Of a stretch of 64,000 nt of DNA, positions 18,278 through 26,000 are shown in pieces; position 1 is the first letter of the stretch, and the number at the start of each line of letters is the position of its first letter. The stretch spans positions 1 through 64,000 of the forward strand of contig CACWSX010000002.1 of assembly GCA_902763615.1 (NCBI GenBank), written 5' to 3'. The DNA comes from an uncultured Prevotellaceae bacterium. GTDB lineage: Bacteria > Bacteroidota > Bacteroidia > Bacteroidales > Bacteroidaceae. Both the position numbers and the translations under genes were made by a program. The notes under the pieces are model-generated. The model did not search any database. It saw nothing but the letters and a program-made list of their open reading frames with translations, and was not told the origin of the DNA.

Positions 18278-18307
18278 CAAAGGTAATAAAAAAAATGGAA
18301 ATACAAA
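18278..18307 (-). promoter_or_regulatory. Predicted promoter of the HprK-like gene
   Basis: On the reverse strand TTTG (18304-18307) and TACCTTTG (18278-18285) are 18 nt apart, close to the Bacteroidetes consensus. The transcript would have a leader of about 85 nt before the start at 18185. Confidence 0.5.
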
Positions 18308-18409
18308 ATTATTTCGCTTATTAATTGCTATACACTATTCTTTAATCAGCCAAATTGCTACCTTTATCATGGTCAGACGTGTGAATAGATGAAAAAAAGA
18401 TAAATAAAC

Positions 18410-18440
18410 TTTGTTTTTTGCGCGCTTATTCGTAACTTTG
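18410..18440 (+). promoter_or_regulatory. Predicted promoter of the peptidase/PqqD/ABC operon
   Basis: TTTG (18410-18413), 19 nt, TAACTTTG (18433-18440) is a near-perfect Bacteroidetes promoter. Because it lies inside the longest possible open frame, it sets the start of the next gene at 18462 rather than 18411. Confidence 0.7.
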
Positions 18441-18461
18441 CACCCGGATTTAAGAAACATA

Positions 18462-18932
18462 ATGGAAGTTGTACATAAAGTCCTGCCTAATAATGAGATT
18501 TTACGCGATCTCATCCAGTTGGTGAATGAAGGCCAGCGGGTGGTGTTGCCTGTAAAAGGCAACAGCATGTTACCGTTTATTATTGGAGGGCGGGAAAGCG
18601 TAGAACTTGTCAAGCCAGAGACGGTTGCTGTGGGCGACGTGGTGCTGGCTTGGATCAATGGTTGTCGCTTTGTGGTTCATCGTATTATCCGGATTGAAGG
18701 AGATAAGGTCCAGCTGATGGGTGATGGGAATCTGACTGATGACGAATATTGTCTGATGACTGATGTCAAGGCCCGCGCCGAATATGTGATTGCTCCTAAT
18801 GGTAAGCGCCGGTATCTATATACAGACACAAGGCTACGCCTCTCTCGCCTATGGCGCAGGCTATTGCCTGTCAGACGATGGATCCTGGCCATCTACCGCA
18901 GGTCGTTATTGAAACTGAATATACATCTATAG
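18462..18932 (+). CDS. S24/S26-like serine peptidase of a peptide-maturation locus
   Basis: From ATG 18462 this is a 156-residue protein. It has PVKGNSMLPFI (nucleophile Ser in SMxP), GDVVLAWINGCRFVVHRIIRI (His in HRI, where SipW/ER-type signal peptidases carry His instead of Lys) and MGDGNLTDDEY. No clear membrane helix is seen; the C-terminus is arginine-rich. The family cleaves leader or signal peptides, or itself as in LexA. Next to a PqqD-like protein and an ABC exporter, a role in trimming an exported peptide is plausible. The start is fixed by the promoter just upstream. Confidence 0.72.
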   Translation: MEVVHKVLPNNEILRDLIQLVNEGQRVVLPVKGNSMLPFIIGGRESVELVKPETVAVGDVVLAWINGCRFVVHRIIRIEGDKVQLMGDGNLTDDEYCLMTDVKARAEYVIAPNGKRRYLYTDTRLRLSRLWRRLLPVRRWILAIYRRSLLKLNIHL

Positions 18933-18937
18933 GAAAT

Positions 18938-19207
18938 ATGAGACAGAAAAAAGGATTTGTGCTGCGCGAGGTGTGCGGCGAGAAAGTAATTGTGGGTGAG
19001 GGTTTGGAAACCGTGAATTTCGGCAAGCTCATCAGTCTGAACGATACGGCAGCCTGGCTCTGGGAGAAGGCCTCCGAACTGGGCGACTTTACCCCAGAAC
19101 AGTTGGCCGATGAAATCTGCAAGGAGTACGATGTGGAGAAATCCAAGGCCTTGAGTGATATCACGAAGATTGTGGCCAACTGGAAGGAGATCGGTCTGAT
19201 TCTCTAA
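18938..19207 (+). CDS. PqqD-family protein (RiPP recognition element)
   Basis: The start at ATG 18938, after AGGAA and 5 bp past the previous gene, gives 89 residues, the usual size for a stand-alone PqqD. Features are FGKLISLNDTAAWLWEKA in the middle and DVEKSKALSDITKIVANWKE near the end, the beta-strand and helix pattern of the winged PqqD fold. These proteins bind the leader of a ribosomally made peptide and present it to modifying enzymes. No precursor gene was found beside it. Confidence 0.78.
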   Translation: MRQKKGFVLREVCGEKVIVGEGLETVNFGKLISLNDTAAWLWEKASELGDFTPEQLADEICKEYDVEKSKALSDITKIVANWKEIGLIL

Positions 19208-19208
19208 G

Positions 19209-20834
19209 ATGAAGAAATACCTGGTCTGGCTTTGGCAGAACACGAGGGGCATCCGTTTGAATATGCTGGTGCGCATCGTGGCAGGCATCGGACGCGTGGC
19301 GTTCGGACTGCTGATGGTGTGGCTCTGCAAACGGTTTATCGATGTGACCATCCGGACAGGAACGGCCGATGATATCCTGCAGATGATAGCAGCCTTGGTG
19401 GCAGTCATAAGCGGGGGTATCATTTGTCGCCAGATTTATTATTACTTAGGTGTCAAGGCCAGTGCGGTGCAGAGTACGGCCATCCGACTGCGTGTGTTTA
19501 GCCACCTGTTCCGCCGCCAGATGTTCGAGCAGAAGGAATTGCATTCAGGCGACGTCACCTCACGTTTGGAGAAAGATATCGATGTGGTGAGCAATGCCAC
19601 GACTTCATTGATGCCCGACATCACCGTCACTCTTGTGCAGCTTTTGGGCGCTTTCCTGTTTATGAACATGATGGATGCCCGTTTAGCCTGGGCTTTGCTG
19701 TTGCTCACCCCCATCTTCCTCGTGGTTGGCAAAATCTTTGCCCGTCAGTTGCGGAAGATGACGCTCGATATCCGTCGCCAGGAAAGTATCATCCAGATGC
19801 TGGTGCAGGAGACGATGGAGCACAATGCGGTGCTCCGTTCCTTAGAGAGTGGCGACTGGGTGACAGGACGGCTTGACGACATCCAGCAGGACTTGAAAGG
19901 CAAGATCAACCGTCGTGCCCGTTTTACAGTGGTTTCGCGCCTGATCATTTCTTCGAGTTTCAGTTTCGGTTATATCATTGCCTTTATCTGGGGTGCTTTA
20001 CAGTTGCGTTCAGGCGCCATTACCTTTGGCGTGATGACCTCCTTCCTGCAATTAGTCAGTCAGATCCAGAACCCCATCCTTCAGATGCTGAACATGCTGC
20101 CACAGGCCATTCACGCCTCTGCTAGCATCGATCGTCTGGAAGAACTGGAACAGATGGAGGCAGAAGAGGAACAATCTTCTGGCCAGCTCATCAGCGGGCC
20201 TCTTGGTGTCAGCGTCCAGGATGTCAGTTTCCAGTATGCCGATGGCGACCGCGAGGTCCTTTCCCATTTCAGTTTTAATTTCCATCCGGGTAGCAAGACG
20301 GCCCTGATGGGTATCACAGGTGCTGGTAAGACCACGCTTTTCCGCTTGCTACTGGCCCTCATCAAACCCAATGAAGGCACGATGACTGTCTATGGCCGCA
20401 AGGGAAAGGAATATATCAGTGAGAAGACGCGCTCCAACTTTGTCTTTGTACCACAAGGCAACACCCTGATGAGCGGCACTATCCGTTACAATCTCCAGTT
20501 GGCCAAGCCTGATGCCACTGACGAAGAACTTCACAAAGTGCTTCACATAGCCATGGCCGACTTCGTGTTTGAATTGCCAGAGGGCATCGACACCGAATGT
20601 GGCGAGCGCGGCGGTGGTCTCAGTGAGGGCCAGGCCCAGCGCATCGCCATTGCCCGAGGTCTGTTGCGCCCTGGCGGCATCCTGCTGCTCGACGAGATCA
20701 GTGCCTCACTTGACGAACAGACAGAGCGCGAACTCTACCGCCGTCTGTTCGAGGCCTATCCACAGAAAACCATGATCTTCATCACCCACCGCCAGTTAGT
20801 CTGCGAGTTGTGTGATGAAAAAATCTCGTTATAG
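19209..20834 (+). CDS. ABC exporter with fused membrane and ATPase domains
   Basis: The 541-residue protein has a membrane domain (about 15-300) with the long hydrophobic helices of type IV ABC exporters. The nucleotide-binding domain (about 330-541) has Walker A GITGAGKTT, signature LSEGQAQRIAIARG, Walker B GILLLDEIS and the switch HIS in MIFITHRQ. No N-terminal C39 peptidase domain is present, so any leader cleavage would need another enzyme, perhaps the S24/S26-like protein upstream. It begins 1 bp after the PqqD-like gene and ends overlapping the convergent subtilase gene by 6 bp. Export of a peptide is inferred from the neighbours. Confidence 0.85.
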   Translation: MKKYLVWLWQNTRGIRLNMLVRIVAGIGRVAFGLLMVWLCKRFIDVTIRTGTADDILQMIAALVAVISGGIICRQIYYYLGVKASAVQSTAIRLRVFSHLFRRQMFEQKELHSGDVTSRLEKDIDVVSNATTSLMPDITVTLVQLLGAFLFMNMMDARLAWALLLLTPIFLVVGKIFARQLRKMTLDIRRQESIIQMLVQETMEHNAVLRSLESGDWVTGRLDDIQQDLKGKINRRARFTVVSRLIISSSFSFGYIIAFIWGALQLRSGAITFGVMTSFLQLVSQIQNPILQMLNMLPQAIHASASIDRLEELEQMEAEEEQSSGQLISGPLGVSVQDVSFQYADGDREVLSHFSFNFHPGSKTALMGITGAGKTTLFRLLLALIKPNEGTMTVYGRKGKEYISEKTRSNFVFVPQGNTLMSGTIRYNLQLAKPDATDEELHKVLHIAMADFVFELPEGIDTECGERGGGLSEGQAQRIAIARGLLRPGGILLLDEISASLDEQTERELYRRLFEAYPQKTMIFITHRQLVCELCDEKISL

Positions 20835-23054
20835 TCTTACTAACTGCGAGCCCCTGAGTTCAGAGGTGTTTGCATCTGCCTGAACTGCATAGACACCAGC
20901 AATATACGTTGGTAGTGGGAGGAAAGCCTCTGTGCCGTTAATAGCCACATTCGCCTCATAGATGCGGATTCCTGAAAGGTTATATACCTTGATCTTAATG
21001 GCTTCTGACAAAGGCGTGTCCGTCACCAGACGGAGACCACCTTCTGCAGGATAGACGCGAAGCTTTGAGGGCTTGTGGAGGCTGAGGCCTTCAATCCAGT
21101 TTAATCCTAAGATATCTAACAGACCACGATAGGCATCAATCTCGCCATAGCCATACACAGTATTTGGATAGTCCATTTCCGGGTCGGGATGCTGACAGGT
21201 GCGATTGAACACTTCACGAATCTCTTCTGTTGTCAAGGTAGGCTTAGCCTGAAGCCAAAGAGCTATCGTGCCCGCTACCATCGGAGCCGACATCGACGTG
21301 CCGGTTGCAAGGCCCCAGGGGTAGTTGATGCCCTTAAACTCCGTCTCTGCCATCATGGAATAGCGGATGGGACTGTAATGATTGAAGGAAGAGATGACGT
21401 ACGTGCCAGGTGCTACCACGTCTGGCTTCAGCAGGCCACTTACAGCGGGACCCGTCGAGGAATAGGGACTGATGCGCCCGATGACTGTACCCTCATGGGC
21501 ATTATGAGGGTTGCCCCACATATTGATCATCGCCTCGCGATACGAGGTAGCTCCTACACAGATGACAGACTTGAAACTTCCTGGAGCAAAGATGTTATGT
21601 CCGGCCTGGGCATCTTTCCACCGAGGGTCAATCTCATTTGTCTGGAAGGCTGCCGATGACTTGCCGAATATCTCTGCATGTTGATCTCCCTCGATGGTAA
21701 GGGCCATCGGTGGCAGTTTATCCAGTGTACGGTTGCCCTGCACATAAATGAGCCATACCTCATCGGGTGGATAGGTAGAACGAGTCCTATAAAGAGATAA
21801 GGCCAAGGTGTCTTCTTTGCAAATCAGGCTGTCCGTCACTATGGTCTCGTAGGCCAGGGTATCCAGTTTAACGGTCAGCGTGTCTGAAGGCACCCCCCAC
21901 TCGCCGTCATATCGGTAGAGGTGTAGTTTAGGTTGACCGCTGGTTTTGATGCGATATATGGCTCCTTCTTTTTGGCAGAGGATAAAGGCCCCAGCCTCTT
22001 TAGTCTCAATAGGCTTCTCCACATAGCTCTTCACCAATCCCTCATTACCAGCTGAAGCCACGATGATACGCCCAGGTCCGCTCAGACTGTCAAGGACAGC
22101 AGCATACAGGCTGTCCTCCTCATCGAAATAAGGGGGATAACCCTCACTAAAAGAAGCGACACAGGGCTTGCCTTGCTGTTCAGCATAGTCAAAGAGATAT
22201 TTAAAGCCTAAGGCATCCATTGCAGTTGTATAGAGGTACATCTTGCTGGGCTCGAAGTAGGCCGTGTCAGACGACTCGACGTTGTTCACCAGACAAATGT
22301 CGCTGTCGAAAGCTACACCGCGATAGGGAGTATCATAACCCATGCCAGTGGCGATGCCCAAGGTATGGGTGCCGTGGGTCTGTGTCTCTCCGTCTCTGGA
22401 ACGTGCATAGGCCAGCACGGCCTCTTCTCCGATGTAATCACGTCCGAGGGGGAGCGAACTGCCAATGGTATCCGTCGACAACTGATCCCAGAAGGCGCGG
22501 ATACGGGTATGCGTCAAGTCACGGTTGTAGAAATTGGGATGCGTCAGGTCGAAACCGATATCCATCAAACCCACCACCACTCCCTCACCTGTATAAGCCT
22601 GATGAGTGGGAGTGGCTTCGTAGATAGGCAGGGCATTGATGATGGTGGTGGCAGTGTCGAGCAATTGGTGTGCAGAGGCATTGGCTTCGATACGTTTCAC
22701 CTGTGTCTCTGCTGATAAGGCCGCAAGGTTCAAAAGCGGGATGCGGGCGATATAAATGTCACCCCATTGGGCGTATGTCTGACAACCGTATTGCTGTAGC
22801 AGCGTCTCTCCGTCGTGTACTTTGACGAAAGCTAGGATATAGTGTGGTGCGGTTTGTGAATCATGGGGACTGTCCCTCCTGTGAGAAAGGCGCTTAGCGA
22901 CTGGATTACAGAGGGACTGTCCCCGTGATTCAAGTGCCTTTCGAACGAACGCTGACAACTTACTTGTTTCTGCTGTTTGCGCAATGGAAACCACACTTAT
23001 GCCGAAAAGCGTCAGTATGAGCACAATACACCTGAATCTAAAATATCTGGTCAT
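20829..23054 (-). CDS. S8-family subtilisin-like serine protease, exported
   Basis: The 741-residue protein has a signal peptide (about 1-26) and the subtilase triad: Asp in GLMDIGFDLTHPNF (about 165), His in THGTHTLGIATG (about 229) and Ser in GTSMSAPMVAG (about 590). A region of roughly 150 residues before the Ser block is a typical insert. The C-terminal 80 residues (YNLSGIRIYEANVAI...) resemble a type IX secretion sorting domain. Residues about 41-66 (SRGQSLCNP...SPHDSQ) are encoded by a palindromic insert and have no counterpart expected in the fold. It is the last gene of a three-gene reverse operon, and its start overlaps the metalloprotease stop. Confidence 0.87.
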   Translation of the reverse strand: MTRYFRFRCIVLILTLFGISVVSIAQTAETSKLSAFVRKALESRGQSLCNPVAKRLSHRRDSPHDSQTAPHYILAFVKVHDGETLLQQYGCQTYAQWGDIYIARIPLLNLAALSAETQVKRIEANASAHQLLDTATTIINALPIYEATPTHQAYTGEGVVVGLMDIGFDLTHPNFYNRDLTHTRIRAFWDQLSTDTIGSSLPLGRDYIGEEAVLAYARSRDGETQTHGTHTLGIATGMGYDTPYRGVAFDSDICLVNNVESSDTAYFEPSKMYLYTTAMDALGFKYLFDYAEQQGKPCVASFSEGYPPYFDEEDSLYAAVLDSLSGPGRIIVASAGNEGLVKSYVEKPIETKEAGAFILCQKEGAIYRIKTSGQPKLHLYRYDGEWGVPSDTLTVKLDTLAYETIVTDSLICKEDTLALSLYRTRSTYPPDEVWLIYVQGNRTLDKLPPMALTIEGDQHAEIFGKSSAAFQTNEIDPRWKDAQAGHNIFAPGSFKSVICVGATSYREAMINMWGNPHNAHEGTVIGRISPYSSTGPAVSGLLKPDVVAPGTYVISSFNHYSPIRYSMMAETEFKGINYPWGLATGTSMSAPMVAGTIALWLQAKPTLTTEEIREVFNRTCQHPDPEMDYPNTVYGYGEIDAYRGLLDILGLNWIEGLSLHKPSKLRVYPAEGGLRLVTDTPLSEAIKIKVYNLSGIRIYEANVAINGTEAFLPLPTYIAGVYAVQADANTSELRGSQLVRL
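22857..22932. repeat. REPIN-like palindrome inside the subtilase gene
   Basis: TGAATCATGGGGACTGTCCC (22857-22876, continuing to 22878) faces GGGACTGTCCCCGTGATTCA (22913-22932). The two 22-bp arms match at 20 positions. Each arm also contains the short palindrome GGGGAC-TGTCCC. Two REP sequences in inverted order around a loop of about 32 bp define a REPIN, an element moved by a Y1/TnpA-REP transposase. It is translated in frame near the N-terminus of the protease. Confidence 0.75.
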
Positions 23055-24580
23055 CTGATTATTGTCTTTTTACCGTTGATAATATAGATGCCTTTGGGAA
23101 GACGGTTAATGGCATCCGACTCCACTTTTCTGCCTGTCAGCGTATAGATAGCTGATGGCGTCTCGTCAGTAGTGAGAATGTTCATACCGTCTGTTGAGGA
23201 GGCATGAAACACAAACGAGATCGTACCATCATCGTGCTGGGTGATGTCTGTAATCGGTTTCGAGAGCAGATAGCTGCCTGCAGCATTGCGGTTATACATC
23301 ATCGCTGCAGGGGTAGATGAGTCTGTCAGCTCGCGATTCACGAAGTCTGTAGAGTCTGTCGCCCACGGATAGGGCGCACTGCTCAGCCACCATCTGTGAA
23401 GACGTCGCGACTTATCCTGATAGGGATTACCGCCACCTCTTTCTATATAGAGGTCATACCACGCATCATAATCCAGATTGTCGGCAGTGACCAAATGGTA
23501 GTTTGGCTTGCCGGTTGTATTATTCACTACATTGCCATTCCATTTTGACTGGTTATAGTTCACATGCCAGACCAACAGTCCCTGGCCGGGAACAGAGACA
23601 TCCCATCCCTGCCATTGCCGGTTTTCCAGGAGATAATACTCATCCTCCGTGTGGCGGATTAGATAAACCTCGCCACCATCAGAAACAGGTTTCATGCCTG
23701 TAATCACAGTGTCTGTGGTGAGTTCAGTCGGTGTAAGCCATCCTAACAGCATCTTTTCGAGCGGCGAGTAGTTGGGAGGACACCACCCGAGGTTGGAACC
23801 GTGACCGCCGTCCATCAGATCCCATTCGTCAACGATGGAAACGACACTTGTCGTGGATGTGGTGGGATAGATATCCGGCAGTCCCAGGCAGTGCGAGAAC
23901 TCATGACAGATGGTGCCAATACCGCAGGAGGCATTGTTCGACCACAGTTCGCCGCTGGCGCTATAATTGTAAGCCTGATATCCGTCGGGGGTTGTTACCG
24001 TACTCATCGTGCCTGTGCTGGGCCAGATATAGGTCGTGAGTCCGGGCTGGTTTCCGGCATAGCCAGCATAAACAAAGATGACCTGGTTCACCACTTTGTT
24101 GCCATTCCAGTCGTAGAGCGAGAAATCTATACCAGGTTGCTGTTTTATCAAAGACCGCAAGGCCTCAAAGAAAACGCTCGTCCTGAAATCCTGACCACCA
24201 TTTCCCTTTTGTGCCTTACTGTTCACTTTAATCGGGCCGTAGACATCGAACTCGAGGTTGAACAGTCCATTCGACTGATCCCTGAAATAGTCGGCCACAC
24301 AACCTGCCCCATCCCGCTGATTATAACCGCTCTGGTTAAACATGGCGTCGTAGGTGGCCCTTGGGTTATCCATCTTGAAATCGCAATCGGAAAAAGACAC
24401 TAAAACCACTAATTGGCGATAGGTGCGGCTCGCATTCCAGTCATTCTTCATGGCCTTTAATGGTTGGTGATCCAAAACCTGTTCCATCGCGCAGCAGGAC
24501 CGCTTCTGTATCTCGACACGCTGGGCAGTGACGCCTAGTGTCAATACTAATGCTATGATGATGATAATCGTTTTTTTCAT
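23051..24580 (-). CDS. M6-family metalloprotease, exported, with C-terminal sorting tag
   Basis: The 509-residue protein has a signal peptide (about 1-19) and the zinc motif HEFSHCLGLPD (HExxHxxGxxD, about 224-234) of M6 (immune inhibitor A-like) proteases. LVVLVSFSDCDF precedes it, and WGWD-type segments around YYLLENRQWQGWD follow. The end YTLTGRKV...PKGIYIINGKKTIIR matches the tag on the GH43 and BspA-like proteins in this window. It probably degrades extracellular protein or peptides. It lies between the TraX-like and subtilase genes in one reverse operon. Confidence 0.88.
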   Translation of the reverse strand: MKKTIIIIIALVLTLGVTAQRVEIQKRSCCAMEQVLDHQPLKAMKNDWNASRTYRQLVVLVSFSDCDFKMDNPRATYDAMFNQSGYNQRDGAGCVADYFRDQSNGLFNLEFDVYGPIKVNSKAQKGNGGQDFRTSVFFEALRSLIKQQPGIDFSLYDWNGNKVVNQVIFVYAGYAGNQPGLTTYIWPSTGTMSTVTTPDGYQAYNYSASGELWSNNASCGIGTICHEFSHCLGLPDIYPTTSTTSVVSIVDEWDLMDGGHGSNLGWCPPNYSPLEKMLLGWLTPTELTTDTVITGMKPVSDGGEVYLIRHTEDEYYLLENRQWQGWDVSVPGQGLLVWHVNYNQSKWNGNVVNNTTGKPNYHLVTADNLDYDAWYDLYIERGGGNPYQDKSRRLHRWWLSSAPYPWATDSTDFVNRELTDSSTPAAMMYNRNAAGSYLLSKPITDITQHDDGTISFVFHASSTDGMNILTTDETPSAIYTLTGRKVESDAINRLPKGIYIINGKKTIIR

Positions 24581-24590
24581 TGTGATAATA

Positions 24591-25334
24591 TTACATAATC
24601 ATGCACCTGACGAAATAGATTGCAAGCAGGTGCAGGGGGTAGAATGCATAAAAGAGATATTTGCCAATGGGACCCTGTATAAATCCGCGCTGGCCATTAT
24701 AGAGGTTGATGGGAATAAACGCCAGACCAGCAATCCAACGGCTGCTGAGGAAACAGAAACCAATGGCGGCCTGAAAAATCCTGTTTTGGCGCAGAACATA
24801 GAGCAATAGGATAAAGCTGACACCATAACTCCCGTAATCAGAACAAAGGAGGATACCCGCTCCAATCATTGAGAACAGCATGATGGTAAGGCGAGTTGGC
24901 GAATATTTCCCTTCCTCCCACTTGCTCACTGCCCAAAGCGCAAGAAATCCTAAGAAGAGCGTAAAAAAGACATTTTGCCCGGCAGCAAACAGATGGCCAT
25001 GTCTCACCAAGTCGTATGGTATCTCAGAGAATAGAGCAAACACCAACAGGTTGCGTCCGTACTTCATGCGGTCGTGGGTATGCAGGAAACCCTCCACTAA
25101 GAGAAAGGCAAACAGCGGAAATGCCAGCCTGCCGATGCAGCGCATCAGGAAATACCAGCTCACCTGCTTACTGCCCACAGTGAAGAGGGTAGCAGTAAAG
25201 TCATGATCATACCTTAACAGATAGGCTGCCACATGGTCGATGGTCATCGATACCATCGCTATCACCTTCAGCCAGCTGCCACTCAGCACCCGCCATCGCT
25301 CCGGCAACAAATAGACATCTATTTTATTGGTCAT
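24591..25334 (-). CDS. TraX-family integral membrane protein
   Basis: The 247-residue protein has seven or eight hydrophobic segments and begins near SGSWLKVIAMVSMTIDHVAAYLL, with RCIGRLAFPLFAFLLVEGF and the ending YLFYAFYPLHLLAIYFVRC. This is the TraX pattern, named for an F-plasmid protein that acetylates pilin; chromosomal members are probable membrane acyltransferases. It is the first gene of a reverse operon with the two secreted proteases. No functional link between them is obvious. Confidence 0.85.
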   Translation of the reverse strand: MTNKIDVYLLPERWRVLSGSWLKVIAMVSMTIDHVAAYLLRYDHDFTATLFTVGSKQVSWYFLMRCIGRLAFPLFAFLLVEGFLHTHDRMKYGRNLLVFALFSEIPYDLVRHGHLFAAGQNVFFTLFLGFLALWAVSKWEEGKYSPTRLTIMLFSMIGAGILLCSDYGSYGVSFILLLYVLRQNRIFQAAIGFCFLSSRWIAGLAFIPINLYNGQRGFIQGPIGKYLFYAFYPLHLLAIYFVRCMIM

Positions 25335-25826
25335 ACCATAATGTGCTCTGTTCTACTTTTCGATGGCAAAGTTAATAATATTTTTGCGAAAGGTATTGAG
25401 GAAAATGGCTTTTTTGGCCAATTTAACAAAAAAATTAGGAAAAAAATTGTTTGTTTCGGCTTTTTGTCCTATATTTGCACCGATTTTAAGCATATAATCC
25501 AAAAAAGCGCGTATGTTTATACAAAAATTTGACGATCCGCCTTAATATATTATATATAAGGTACATATGAAGCAGACGCTGCTTCATGGGTGATGCTGGC
25601 CAAGGCCGTCCTGCGAGGGATGGGGCTGAGGCGACACTTAACAAAATTTGTGATTTTCGAAGCAAAATGTAGGGGAATATCCGCAAAATGAGCATTTTTT
25701 CGAGGTTTTTCATAAAAAAATCGGTAAAAAACTTGCACGTTTCAAATATTTACCTTAAATTTGCGGCGGATTTTATGTGAAAACGTGATAATTAACATAT
25801 TTATTTAATTTTAAAACTTTTAAATT
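25335..25826. other. Intergenic region with divergent promoter signals
   Basis: A reverse -7-like box TAACTTTG lies at 25367-25374 for the TraX operon. A forward TATATTTG lies at 25470-25477. A better forward pair, CTTG (25732-25735), 20 nt, TAAATTTG (25756-25763), precedes the small gene at 25827. Between 25560 and 25650 is a more GC-rich stretch with short inverted words (GAAGCAG/CTGCTTC at 25567-25583) but no convincing gene. Confidence 0.5.
25732..25763 (+). promoter_or_regulatory. Predicted promoter upstream of the small peptide and BspA-like gene
   Basis: CTTG (25732-25735), 20 nt, TAAATTTG (25756-25763). It lies 63 nt upstream of the small gene at 25827 and is the nearest good promoter for the 26001 gene. 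Confidence 0.5.
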
Positions 25827-25904
25827 ATGGACAAGAAAGAACTAAAAATGTATGTAACTCCCGCGCAGGAGATCATCTGCGAGGGGGGGGAGGTACTCGC
25901 ATAG
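25827..25904 (+). CDS. Very small peptide (25 residues) with an 8-G tract
   Basis: An ATG at 25827, 63 nt after a promoter-like pair, opens a 25-codon frame: MDKKELKMYVTPAQEII then CEGGEVLA and TAG. It shares Y-x-x-P-x-x-E-I ... L-A with the 53-residue peptide at 28824, but stops where that one continues with GS. Eight consecutive G (25883-25890) lie seven codons before the stop. The downstream BspA-like frame is in phase and open back to this TAG. It may be a truncated or phase-variable member of a small-peptide family. Function unknown. Confidence 0.45.
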   Translation: MDKKELKMYVTPAQEIICEGGEVLA

Positions 25905-26000
25905 CAGTTCTACTCCCATACGCAGGCGTTCAGTATGTTGGACGGTGCGCGAATAACCGAAACAATTTTTTTATTTATAATCCAAATTAAAAACAAAAAA

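Noticed and set aside
18411..18461. Extended start of the S24/S26-like peptidase at 18411
   Set aside because: The -7 promoter box lies inside this extension, so these codons are not transcribed.
25486..25738. Short reverse frames in the gap before the BspA-like gene
   Set aside because: They overlap each other, have no promoter and consist of low-complexity basic and hydrophobic residues.
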